Source of the DNA: a bacterium
GTDB taxonomy: Bacteria > Sumerlaeota > Sumerlaeia > SLMS01 > JAHLLQ01
DNA: 64,000 bases
Direction of reading: 5' to 3'
Assembly (NCBI GenBank): GCA_020444065.1
Contig: JAHLLQ010000005.1
Coordinates: 124,001 to 188,000, forward strand
Below the pieces are notes generated by a model. That model was not told the origin of the DNA. It did no database searches and worked only from the letters and a program-made list of their open reading frames with translations. The position numbers and the translations under genes were made by a program. Positions within the stretch are counted from its first letter, which is position 1. Each line of letters opens with the position of its first letter. Below are positions 33,900 to 42,092 of the stretch, one piece after another.

Positions 33900-34802
33900 A
33901 TGAATTTCAGCCTCGATGATATTCGAGAGTACTGGGCAACTTCGAAGAGCTTCTTGGGAATCTCTCCGTCTTGGATTCTGGGTGCTCTTGTGCTTCTTGT
34001 CTTGTTAAAGATTCTCTTCGGTATTCTTGGCCGATACACCAAACGGCGAACAAGGAGGACGCGACTGGATGCAAGACAGGGCAGTTGGGTAGGGTGTTCG
34101 ACGCAGAGGAATCGCTTCTTTCCGAAGCGTCCGGCGCTTTGGCCAAACCGTGGGGGACGGATCGAACTCCTGCGTCATCCTCTGGAACTGATCGCAGATC
34201 TTGGCAAGTCCGGCTTCCTGCTGATATTCGTACTTATTGTACTCTTTCTGATGAACCCACTTGGCGATGGAGTCGTTTCAGGCAATGAGTTCCTTTCGCT
34301 CCCAATCGTTGGCATCTTCCTTCTCGTTGGTTACTACAGCATCAAGCCAGTTGTCGTCGGATTGCAGAGAAATCTCTGGAAAGTTGAACTTGAGGCGGAG
34401 CCGCTCGAGGTTGGAGGCTCGACCGCCTACAGCATTTCGCAGAGACTTCCATTCGAATGCGGATTCCTCTCGGCGCATCTCGTTCTGTTCGAGCAAGTGA
34501 TGTCGGATCTCTGGCCGGGATTTGTGCCTGACGAGACGGGTCGAGTCGCAGTCGTCTACAAGAAGAAACTCGGTGAGTGTAGAGAGTTTCGTGGAACCCG
34601 TGGTACCCCGATACTTCAGGGCACACTCGAGATTCCCGAATGGGCGGCGCATAGTTTCGCGGCGGCCGGCAACCGACTGACTTGGGCCATTCAAATCGAT
34701 CTCGAATTGGATCATGCCTCACCATTGATCGACGATACGCCGTTGATCTTCCCCATTCGAGTCGCTCCGTCATCCTCCGCAGAGGAGGTTCAAAGAGTAT
34801 GA
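33900..34802 (+). CDS. Membrane-anchored arrestin-like protein B
   Basis: A 300-residue paralogue of the gene just upstream. Helices lie at about 25-44, 104-118 and 132-150, with a basic cytoplasmic loop between the first two. The C-terminal domain (158-289) has the same landmarks as protein A: EPLEVGGSTAYSI, then IPEWAAHSFAAAGNRLTWAI and a final PIRVAP strand. The sequence is otherwise quite different, so the duplication is old. The ribosome site GGGAGGGAC precedes the ATG. Its stop overlaps the next start (ATGA). Confidence 0.75.
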   Translation: MNFSLDDIREYWATSKSFLGISPSWILGALVLLVLLKILFGILGRYTKRRTRRTRLDARQGSWVGCSTQRNRFFPKRPALWPNRGGRIELLRHPLELIADLGKSGFLLIFVLIVLFLMNPLGDGVVSGNEFLSLPIVGIFLLVGYYSIKPVVVGLQRNLWKVELEAEPLEVGGSTAYSISQRLPFECGFLSAHLVLFEQVMSDLWPGFVPDETGRVAVVYKKKLGECREFRGTRGTPILQGTLEIPEWAAHSFAAAGNRLTWAIQIDLELDHASPLIDDTPLIFPIRVAPSSSAEEVQRV

Positions 34803-35740
34803 ATCTCCTCATCGCCACATTGACCGGCGGCGATATCATTGGCATCACGCTGGCGCTGCTGAGCCTTGGCGTTATGCTCACTCTCACTGTTCGATTCCTC
34901 CTACCCCCAGGCACAGAAGCGTATCAAACAGGCCGATCGAAGTCCCTGGAACTGACAGGAGCGCAGAAGCTTCGAAAGCGAATTCGGGGCAGGAAGTCGG
35001 GTCGAAGGATACTGCACTGGAAACCTCGCATGTGGGGAGAGGGCTGGTGGAGCAATGACTTCTTTCCTCGGCTGGGCCTCAGGCGCAGCGGGCGAGATGG
35101 CTCGTGGATACTGCCATCTGAAAATCGCGATGAAATTGAAGGAAAAGGATGCGGATTCATCAGCCTGGCATTTGCAATTGGGTCGATCGGCGCGCTGCTG
35201 ACATTGCTGACAAATCACACCCCACTCGGAGAAGACGCCAAACTGGCAGCAGCCACAGTGGCGTATGCAATCCTTGCGTGGCTTTCTTTTCTCCTTACTC
35301 GGGCCATCCGCAACGACTTCGATCGGAAGAAAGGGACGATCGTCGAGCTGAGCGATGAACCCCTGCTTCCCGGTCAGGAAGCGGAACTGCGCGTCTACAG
35401 AAATGAGAAGTTCCCCTTCAAAGGCATGGCCGTCTACCTTGTGCTATACGAGGAAACACGAGAGGAACGAGACAACCAATCAGCTGCGACCAAGAAGAAG
35501 ATCGTCTTAAAGAAACGAATCGCACGATTCAAATACAGACAATGCCAAAGCGATGAGCCAATACACCGCTCCTCCTTCTCCATTCCAGACAGAGCGATGC
35601 ACAGCCTCGAATCCCGCCACAGCAAATTGTCTTGGAAGATCATCCTGAGAATTAAAGAATCCAACAAGAGAACATATACGATGGCCTATAACTTCAGAGT
35701 CGCACCCCAACTACTTCCCGATACCGAGGACGTCGCATGA
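34799..35740 (+). CDS. Membrane-anchored arrestin-like protein C
   Basis: A 313-residue third paralogue. Helices at about 12-34, 118-137 and 147-169; a basic loop with WGEGWWSNDFFPR; a C-terminal domain (178-303) with EPLLPGQEAELRVYRN, IPDRAMHSLESRHSKLSWKI and a last NFRVAP strand. It starts with an ATGA overlap with gene B and ends with an ATGA overlap with gene D. Codon choice here is more AT-rich than in genes A and D (many AAG/AAA/AGA codons), which might reflect separate origin. Confidence 0.75.
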   Translation: MNLLIATLTGGDIIGITLALLSLGVMLTLTVRFLLPPGTEAYQTGRSKSLELTGAQKLRKRIRGRKSGRRILHWKPRMWGEGWWSNDFFPRLGLRRSGRDGSWILPSENRDEIEGKGCGFISLAFAIGSIGALLTLLTNHTPLGEDAKLAAATVAYAILAWLSFLLTRAIRNDFDRKKGTIVELSDEPLLPGQEAELRVYRNEKFPFKGMAVYLVLYEETREERDNQSAATKKKIVLKKRIARFKYRQCQSDEPIHRSSFSIPDRAMHSLESRHSKLSWKIILRIKESNKRTYTMAYNFRVAPQLLPDTEDVA

Positions 35741-36135
35741 GCAACCTCAAAGTCAACATTGAGCTCGACAACGAGCAGACCACCTTTCGGCCCGGTGAGC
35801 GCATCAGTGGCCGCGTGAGTGTGGAGGCGCCTTCGATGTGGGAGGCGGATTTCCTGGAGCTCATCATTTTCTGGCGCACGGAGGGACGCGGGACCGAAGA
35901 TACCGCGAGCATTCTGCACGAGAAATACCACGATGGGATGCAGAACGTCTCACCGCAGTTCCAGCAGTCGTTTGCGGTGCAATTGCCCGACATGCCGTGG
36001 ACCTACTACGGCGATCTGATCAAGATTCACTGGTACGTTGGCCTTTACGCAAAGGAGAAGGGCGAAAGCGAAGAGTACCTGGAGGTCAACTTCGTCCTGC
36101 ATCCGAATCCCGAGTTGCTCTCCGTTCGCAAATGA
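35737..36135 (+). CDS. Soluble arrestin/Spo0M-like protein D
   Basis: A 132-residue protein made of one beta sandwich only. NIELDNEQTTFRPGERISGRVSVE is the classical first half of an arrestin-N/Spo0M fold (residues about 7-30), and residues 58-128 run LHEKYHDGMQ to the VNFVLHPNPE end strand. It has no membrane segment. Its ATG overlaps the TGA of gene C. It could be a soluble competitor or adaptor for the three membrane-bound copies; that role is inferred. Confidence 0.78.
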   Translation: MSNLKVNIELDNEQTTFRPGERISGRVSVEAPSMWEADFLELIIFWRTEGRGTEDTASILHEKYHDGMQNVSPQFQQSFAVQLPDMPWTYYGDLIKIHWYVGLYAKEKGESEEYLEVNFVLHPNPELLSVRK

Positions 36136-36725
36136 GCCCATTTGGATGTGCGCATAATCCGTTTTCTACTCGGCACACGGGGCCGGATGGTACGTCATAT
36201 CTTTTTCCACCGGGACAGACAATCGAGGCGTTTGCCGACGCGATTGCTGCGGAGGAATGGCGCGCGGAGTTGGTGGGTCCCCACGGAGCAGGGAAATCGA
36301 CTCTGCTTCGGACTCTCTTTGCAGAAGTCGAGCGGCGAGACCTTCCGACTGTGCTTTTCTCCTTCAACGACCAGCGGCGGCGTCTGCCGTTCGGTTGGAG
36401 AAGGTGCATTGCGCGCGGCGGGGTCTGCTTTCTCGACGGAGGCGAAGTTCTGCCAGCGTTTGCGCTGCGGCGATTGGACCGTGCAACGCATCGCCACGGG
36501 TGTGGACTGATTGTCACAACACATGCTCCGTTGGGCATCGCCCCGGCTCATCAGGTCACGCCCGATCCCGAGACGTTCGCGCTCCTCGTCAGCAACCTGC
36601 TAATTGACACTCAGTATGTCGTTTCGGACGAGCATGCCATGCAGATTCTGCTGGCTCACGGCGGGGATGCTCGGGAAGCATTGTGGGCCCTGTACGACGA
36701 GTTCGAGTCTTTTGCCGTCGAATAG
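36132..36725 (+). CDS. Small P-loop NTPase E, last gene of the arrestin-like operon
   Basis: A 197-residue protein with a clear Walker A (GPHGAGKST, residues 49-57), a Walker B-like VCFLDGGE (98-105) and a downstream LIVTTHAP strand (127-134). The C-terminal helices contain GGDAREALWALYD, which resembles the sensor-2/lid helix of AAA ATPases. There is no ABC signature (LSGG), so it is not a normal transporter ATPase. It starts with an ATGA overlap with gene D. Likely an energy or switch component for the arrestin-like proteins; the closest family needs a profile search. Confidence 0.8.
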   Translation: MSPFGCAHNPFSTRHTGPDGTSYLFPPGQTIEAFADAIAAEEWRAELVGPHGAGKSTLLRTLFAEVERRDLPTVLFSFNDQRRRLPFGWRRCIARGGVCFLDGGEVLPAFALRRLDRATHRHGCGLIVTTHAPLGIAPAHQVTPDPETFALLVSNLLIDTQYVVSDEHAMQILLAHGGDAREALWALYDEFESFAVE

Positions 36726-36798
36726 ATTCTGGCATACGTTATGCACCGGCTGGACCGTCTTTGTGCTTCGCCTTGCGGAGCATTGGAGGAGACAGCGA

Positions 36799-38268
36799 AT
36801 GATTGAACAGTTCCGCAACGAAAACGACCGCTCGCGCCATTGGCTGACGGCCGGGGCATTGATTTTTTTCCTGGTCGTATCCTTTTTTTTCTGGGGCCAG
36901 CGTGCTCTGTGGGAATCCAGCGAGGGGCGCTACGGCGAAGTCGGGCGCGAGATGCTGGCATCCGGCGACTGGCTGGTTCCCACAATCGCCGGACACATTC
37001 ACGTCACAAAACCTCCGTTCACGTACTGGATGATCGCCGGCGGGATGAAGATCTTTGGCATGAACGAGTGGGGCGCGCGGTTCTTTCTCTGCTTTGCATT
37101 CCTGGGGACGGCCCTTTGCGTTGGTGAACTGGCCTGGACGGCCGGTTTCAAGAGGCGCGACGCGCTTCTTGCCGCTGTCATTTATGCAACGGGAGCAATG
37201 ACCTTTGCTGCCGGCAGGGTGTTGACTACCGACGGCTTCCTCGTCTTCTGGGAGACGCTTGGCATACTGGGGGCATGGAAAGTCTGGTGGGGTGCAGAGG
37301 AAACGCGATCGCGCTGGCGGTGGGTTTTCTGGCTGGCGTTCGGAATGGCGTTCCTGACGAAGGGACCTCCAGGGTGGTTGCCGTTTCTAGCGATCGCGGC
37401 GTTCGCAGCGATGCGCCGCGGACAGAAGCGCCCGAAGCTGTTCGCGATCCTTCCGTTCATCGCCTTCCTGGCCGTCTCACTCTCATGGTATCTGATCCTG
37501 ATCGCCCACCGGCCGGAATTGCTCGAGTACTTCCTGAAGGACGAGCTGATCGATCGCGTTGCCACAACCGAGCACCATCGGAACGCGCCCTTCTACATCT
37601 ACTTCCCGATCCTTCTGGCGGGGCTTGGTCCTTGGATTATTCTGTGGCCGGGTGTATTTCGGCGAGCACGTTCCTCGTGGCAGGCGGCGCGTACACAAAT
37701 GGAAGACTGGAAGCTTTTTCTTGTGCTTTGGATCCTGCTTCCCCTGGTCGTCTTCGTTCTCGCAAAGTCGCGTTTGCCACTCTACGTGCTTCCGTTATTT
37801 GTCCCTATCGCGCTCGCCTTTGGACGTGTCGCCATCACAGACATCGGGAAGTTGCTGGATAAGTCGCGCAGTTGGCGGATTGGCCTCACGGCGCTTGCCA
37901 GTATCTGGGTGCTCCTCATGGCGATCATGTGCGTCGCCCCGGACAATTTGCCCAATTCCAAGAGCGAGCGACCAGAAGGCCGCATGCTTCGCGAAGCGAT
38001 CGCCCAGGTATCCGGCCCGAAGACTATCTACTTCTTTGAGATGCGGCCTCATCACTCGCTGGCCTACTACATGAGACATCGAGTTCTCGACATCGGTCTC
38101 ATCGACGATGAAGCCAAGGATCTGATATCCAAAGAAACTAACAAGCCTGGTCATTTGCTCTTCGTCTCAAAGACAGATAAGGTCGATCATCTGACGCATC
38201 GCCAGATTCCCTTCAAAGTCTTGAAGGAAGCCGGTGAGTACTCGCTGGTGGAGATTCCGAAGAGCTGA
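36799..38268 (+). CDS. GT-C glycosyltransferase, ArnT/PMT-like (GT39/GT83)
   Basis: A 489-residue polytopic protein of the dolichyl/undecaprenyl-phosphate-sugar transferase group. The first luminal loop carries the diagnostic ESSEGRYGEVGREM (acidic catalytic site after helix 1) and HVTKPPFTYWMIAGG. About ten membrane helices follow, then a C-terminal periplasmic domain. Such enzymes move a sugar from a polyprenyl carrier to lipid A, protein or another acceptor. The ATG at 36799 follows GGAGGA. It lies 73 bases after the P-loop gene and may share the transcript. Acceptor not predictable. Confidence 0.87.
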   Translation: MIEQFRNENDRSRHWLTAGALIFFLVVSFFFWGQRALWESSEGRYGEVGREMLASGDWLVPTIAGHIHVTKPPFTYWMIAGGMKIFGMNEWGARFFLCFAFLGTALCVGELAWTAGFKRRDALLAAVIYATGAMTFAAGRVLTTDGFLVFWETLGILGAWKVWWGAEETRSRWRWVFWLAFGMAFLTKGPPGWLPFLAIAAFAAMRRGQKRPKLFAILPFIAFLAVSLSWYLILIAHRPELLEYFLKDELIDRVATTEHHRNAPFYIYFPILLAGLGPWIILWPGVFRRARSSWQAARTQMEDWKLFLVLWILLPLVVFVLAKSRLPLYVLPLFVPIALAFGRVAITDIGKLLDKSRSWRIGLTALASIWVLLMAIMCVAPDNLPNSKSERPEGRMLREAIAQVSGPKTIYFFEMRPHHSLAYYMRHRVLDIGLIDDEAKDLISKETNKPGHLLFVSKTDKVDHLTHRQIPFKVLKEAGEYSLVEIPKS

Positions 38269-38278
38269 TTCGGATCGG

Positions 38279-40627
38279 CTATTGGTTTGCTTCGTAAATC
38301 CATGTCGGTCGCACCGTGGCGCCGGTTTGGGGCATCATCAACTCGGGGTGCTTGTCGGGTGGCAGCACGGGGCCGAGTTTGTGGTAATTGCTCTGCATGA
38401 CACGCTGGAAGTCGCCGGTCATCCATTCGTACTGCAGGTCCATCATTGTAATGATGTAGCGCGGTTTCTTGTTCTTGATGCGATCGAGCAGTTTCTGCGG
38501 CGTCGGCTTCGGATAATACGTTACGTCGCGAATCGAATCGATGCTGGGGCCGGGTTTGGCGCCGGCCAGGACAGCCACGAAGTTCTGGTGGGGCAGGTAA
38601 ACGCCACCATCCTTATTCAGTTCTGCGACCTTGTCGACGAATGCCTGCCACGCTTCGCGAGCCCCTTCCGGCGGCATCTGCTTGCCGTACGGTTTCGCGA
38701 CAGGCTCCGGCCACCAGGGGCGAGCGGGATAGTGATAGCGTAGACCATCCGTTTCGAACGCTGGGAATTCCTCATTCGGTCGGCGGTCCCACAGCGGATA
38801 ACCGATCTCCGTCGCGACGTTGTAGTAGCGCCGCACATCCAGTTGATACTCGCCATCCTGCAGTTGCTTCTGTTGGCGTTCGAGGTCGTCGAGACGACGT
38901 TCAGCGTTCTGGATCTGATTCTCGAGCGTCATCGTGCGGGTGGAATCGCCCTCCAAGTCGGCCAGTTCCGATTTCAGATCGGCCAATCTGTTGCGCGAAC
39001 CTTCCAGGTTCTTCGTTAGTTCTTCTGCCTTCTTATCCTTGTCCTCCTCGAGAGCCACCTTCAGGGCTGGCTTCACGTGGAATGGCACCATCGTGCCGTT
39101 CCATGTCAGCCACGTCATAGCAATCAATCCGAGCGTCACGATGTGGCGCGTCCACGAACGACGTGTCGACTGGTACAGCCAGGCCACGGCCAGTCCGGCG
39201 GCGACGCCCTGGATGACGAACAGCGGCAGGAAGTTGTTGATGTAGCCGCCGATCTTGACCCATGTGACCGCGGCGATGTGCTGGGCGATGAAGAGGAACG
39301 CAAGCCAATGCACGCCGCGCAGCGGCGTCTTCGCGGTCAGCCAACGCACAATCCAGACTGCCAGACCGCCAACCGTCAGTCCGAACGCCCAACGAATCGG
39401 CAGCGTCCATGTGCCGGCGACAAACTGCATCGCGGTCGGCGAGATCATACCGGGCTTGTGTGCTCCCCAGTGCGCGTGGCCGGGATGCGGCAGATCCACT
39501 CCGCCGCGCACCCACATCACTGCAATGATCGATGCCAGCAAGCCGATTCCGATTGCCATCACACGCATTGTCCACGGCTTCCAGCGGCGCGTCAGGGCAG
39601 ACACCCACAGTGCTACCGGAATCAGCCACACGGAGAATGCGTAGTACTGCCACAATTCCTGCGTCCCGCGATTGCGAATCGTGTCCCAGTAGATCACGTG
39701 CTTCGACGGCACCTCGTACAGGTAGAAGAGGAAGTTGCTGTACGCAGGAAGACGCAGAAGATAGATCGCATTTCCGACCAGCAACAGGAACGGCGCGAGG
39801 ACGATGATCGTGTGGCGCGGCTTCGGCAGGAAGCGGTGATACTTGCCGACCAGCGACTCCGTCGGGTCGGAGCGTTTCGTCAGTGCGGAGGCGATCGTGA
39901 ACGTGATGCGCATCATCACTGCGCCGGCGGGAATGAAGACGGCGGTTTGCTTCGTGAATTGCGCCAGGAATCCCAGCGCCAATCCAATGGCGAGCTGCCA
40001 CCATCGCCCGGGACGAGCAAGGATGAAATACCCCGCCCACAGTGCCAGGCAGTACGCGAAGCTGTCCACACGATACAGATCGTACCAGTAGCCCGATGGC
40101 TTGAAGAACATCGGATACGTCAACGCCGCAACCAGCGCGGCGAACCACTGGCGCGTGTGGTTGTGGACGATCGCCGCCATGGCCAACATGATGCCTAATG
40201 TCGACAGGATCGAAACCAGTCGGCCCCAACCGAGATTCATCGAATCGAAGATCGCAAAGAACGGCGCGACTGCGATCTGGTAAAGCGGTGGGTAGAGGTG
40301 GGGAACGTACTGACCGTTCTCGTATGGCGGATAAAGATGCGCCAGGCTGGGTTCATCGAGGAACCGGACCGTATACATGGCCAGTTCTCCTTCGAGCCAC
40401 TCGGACTCAAAGGGATACGTGACGCGGCTGTGGGCGACTTTGAAGAAGTGAATCGTCGGGATGGCGAGCAGAAGCAGGAGCAGGCACCGCAGCACGAGCC
40501 CGATTGCCAGGTTCACGCGATCCGAAGTCGAGCGCCTGGGAGCGGCCTGTGCAGGCGTCGCTTCCTCGATGCGAGGCTCTTCAGCAGGAATCTGTTCGTC
40601 CGCTACGGACACGAAAAGGGCTCCCAT
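38279..40627 (-). CDS. Large GT-C-like membrane protein with an embedded coiled coil
   Basis: A 782-residue protein. After a polar N-terminus, residues 36-510 contain about ten or more helices, with the first loop (ESEWLEGELAMY and YVPHLYPPLYQ) placed as in GT-C glycosyltransferases. Residues about 516-590 form a charged coiled coil (KAEELTKNL, RLADLKSELADLE, AERRLDDLERQQKQL). The final 190 residues are a soluble domain with YYNVATEIGYP. The likely role is polyprenyl-linked sugar transfer or O-glycosylation, inferred from the N-terminal pattern. No strong ribosome site is visible before the ATG at 40627. It converges with the preceding glycosyltransferase gene. Confidence 0.78.
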   Translation of the reverse strand: MGALFVSVADEQIPAEEPRIEEATPAQAAPRRSTSDRVNLAIGLVLRCLLLLLLAIPTIHFFKVAHSRVTYPFESEWLEGELAMYTVRFLDEPSLAHLYPPYENGQYVPHLYPPLYQIAVAPFFAIFDSMNLGWGRLVSILSTLGIMLAMAAIVHNHTRQWFAALVAALTYPMFFKPSGYWYDLYRVDSFAYCLALWAGYFILARPGRWWQLAIGLALGFLAQFTKQTAVFIPAGAVMMRITFTIASALTKRSDPTESLVGKYHRFLPKPRHTIIVLAPFLLLVGNAIYLLRLPAYSNFLFYLYEVPSKHVIYWDTIRNRGTQELWQYYAFSVWLIPVALWVSALTRRWKPWTMRVMAIGIGLLASIIAVMWVRGGVDLPHPGHAHWGAHKPGMISPTAMQFVAGTWTLPIRWAFGLTVGGLAVWIVRWLTAKTPLRGVHWLAFLFIAQHIAAVTWVKIGGYINNFLPLFVIQGVAAGLAVAWLYQSTRRSWTRHIVTLGLIAMTWLTWNGTMVPFHVKPALKVALEEDKDKKAEELTKNLEGSRNRLADLKSELADLEGDSTRTMTLENQIQNAERRLDDLERQQKQLQDGEYQLDVRRYYNVATEIGYPLWDRRPNEEFPAFETDGLRYHYPARPWWPEPVAKPYGKQMPPEGAREAWQAFVDKVAELNKDGGVYLPHQNFVAVLAGAKPGPSIDSIRDVTYYPKPTPQKLLDRIKNKKPRYIITMMDLQYEWMTGDFQRVMQSNYHKLGPVLPPDKHPELMMPQTGATVRPTWIYEANQ

Positions 40628-40757
40628 TCGACGATGAAAACCAGTCTCAGTGCCTCCGGCGCAGAGTCAACGGGAAGGACGGTAACCAACGACGAAGAGC
40701 TTGCAGCCTGGAGCACAGAGGCGAGAGCCTTGTGCGACCAAACTGGGAGACACTTGT

Positions 40758-41360
40758 ATGGATGCTTCCGAACCCATCACCGATCGGCGCATGACAGGTC
40801 GCGAAGTCCTCCACCGCGACGGCATCCCCCTGGAGGACGCTCCGAGGCTTATCGACTTCTGGAGTTGGTCGTCCTCTCAATTGGTGGGCAATGCGCTGCG
40901 CGGGATTCTGGCCGAGTTCATCGTTGCGAGCGCCTTGGGTTGCGCAGAAGGAGTTCGCAGGGAATGGGATGCCTATGATATTCTCACTCATGATGGCCTC
41001 AAGATTGAGGTGAAGTCCTCAGCATACATACAGAGTTGGTCACAACCTCGCCTCAGCACCATTTCCTTCGATATCTCCCCCAAGAGAGCATGGGATGGGA
41101 AGAGCAATACAACGGCGAGCATCCCGGTCAGATCCGCCGACGTGTACATCTTCTGTCTCTTGAATCACAAAGACCGGATGAGTATTGACCCATTGAACCT
41201 TTCCCAATGGAGGTTTCACGTCCTCTCCCGGCAAGTGCTTGACTCAAAGGGCCCCGGTCAAAAGACGATCACACTCTCATCTCTGACCAAGTTGAATCCC
41301 CAGGCGGTCCAGTATGAGGAGATCGCGGGAGCCGTTCGCGATGAGGCGAATCGTATATAG
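40758..41360 (+). CDS. Lone PD-(D/E)xK nuclease-like protein
   Basis: A 200-residue protein. E53 (LRGILAEFIVASALG), D71/D74 (WDAYDIL) and E84-x-K86 (LKIEVKSSAY) fit the PD-(D/E)xK nuclease core. The IEVKSSAYIQSW segment resembles a widespread group of uncharacterised restriction-endonuclease-like proteins. No methyltransferase, helicase or Vsr partner lies nearby, so an ordinary restriction system is not supported. GGGAGA precedes the ATG at 40758. The base composition is a bit more AT-rich than its neighbours and the gene ends three bases from convergent thiE, consistent with local insertion. Confidence 0.72.
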   Translation: MDASEPITDRRMTGREVLHRDGIPLEDAPRLIDFWSWSSSQLVGNALRGILAEFIVASALGCAEGVRREWDAYDILTHDGLKIEVKSSAYIQSWSQPRLSTISFDISPKRAWDGKSNTTASIPVRSADVYIFCLLNHKDRMSIDPLNLSQWRFHVLSRQVLDSKGPGQKTITLSSLTKLNPQAVQYEEIAGAVRDEANRI

Positions 41361-41363
41361 AGA

Positions 41364-42011
41364 TCAATCGTCGACAGAATGGTCGCGCCGCAGAGCTTCC
41401 AGTTCTCGCAAGGCCGCGCCGATCTCCGGTGCCTTCATAATAGCGCCGATCACCGCGGGGATCACGCCTGGGGCGACGGCCATCAACCGCGCCAGGTTGC
41501 CGGCGTCGATTCCGCCGATCGCGACCAGTGGCATACGCCCGTCGAGGCGTTCCCAGGCCTCGGCCACGAACTCCAGCCCGGTCTCTGGATCCGCATTGTC
41601 CTTTGTTGTCGTTCCAAACACGGGCCCGACGGCGATGTAGTCCACCGGCTCATCGAGCGCTGCGAGAAACTGCTCCACGTTGTGCGTCGACACGCCGACG
41701 ATGCGATCCGGACCGACAATGCGGCGCGCTTCGGCGGGGGAGAGATCGCCCTGGCCGACGTGCACGCCGTCGACATTTGCTTCGACGGCCAGTTCCGGAT
41801 CATCATTCAGGATCAACGTGGCGCCCACCGCGCGGCATCGTTTCGCCGCCAGGCGCGCCTGAACGAGGAGCTCTCCGGCAGGCAAGGACTTCTCGCGAAT
41901 CTGGATCAGTCGAGCCCCAGCAGAGATGAGGCGATCCACCTGCTCCACGTGTGAGAGGCCGGAAAACTCGCGGTGCGTGATGGCGTAAATCGAGTGAGGA
42001 ATCGTTGGCAT
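41364..42011 (-). CDS. thiE: Thiamine-phosphate synthase
   Basis: A 215-residue TIM-barrel enzyme that joins the thiazole and pyrimidine halves of thiamine. Motifs seen are AGARLIQIREKSL, LILNDDPELAVEANVDGVHVGQGD, VGVSTHN and the C-terminal VAIGGIDAGN with a final GVIPAVIGAI. Length matches ThiE. The ATG at 42011 was selected (AAGGA upstream) over the longer frame at 42035. It lies directly after the secretin terminator, and no other thiamine gene or TPP riboswitch is visible nearby. Confidence 0.93.
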   Translation of the reverse strand: MPTIPHSIYAITHREFSGLSHVEQVDRLISAGARLIQIREKSLPAGELLVQARLAAKRCRAVGATLILNDDPELAVEANVDGVHVGQGDLSPAEARRIVGPDRIVGVSTHNVEQFLAALDEPVDYIAVGPVFGTTTKDNADPETGLEFVAEAWERLDGRMPLVAIGGIDAGNLARLMAVAPGVIPAVIGAIMKAPEIGAALRELEALRRDHSVDD

Positions 42012-42042
42012 TGGCGACGTCCTTGATGGGCCCAAAAGGAAA

Positions 42043-42065
42043 CCCGGGGCAGTTTGCGCCCCGGG
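42043..42065 (-). terminator. Rho-independent terminator after the secretin gene
   Basis: On the minus strand CCCGGGGC pairs with GCCCCGGG around a seven-base loop and is followed by TTTCCTTTT. It sits 28 bases after the secretin stop and just before the thiE ribosome site. Confidence 0.75.
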
Positions 42066-42092
42066 CTTGGTTTCTTGGCTTTCGTGTGCAGC

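Noticed and set aside
36604-36798. A 65-codon N-terminal extension of the GT39-type protein
   Set aside because: It overlaps the P-loop gene in another frame; the ATG at 36799 has GGAGGA upstream and gives the normal N-terminus.
40758-41360. The PD-(D/E)xK gene considered as part of a restriction-modification system
   Set aside because: No methyltransferase, specificity subunit or helicase lies near it.
42012-42092. A TPP riboswitch in front of thiE
   Set aside because: The region holds the secretin terminator; no conserved THI-box core (CTGAGA ... ACCTGATCTGG) could be seen.
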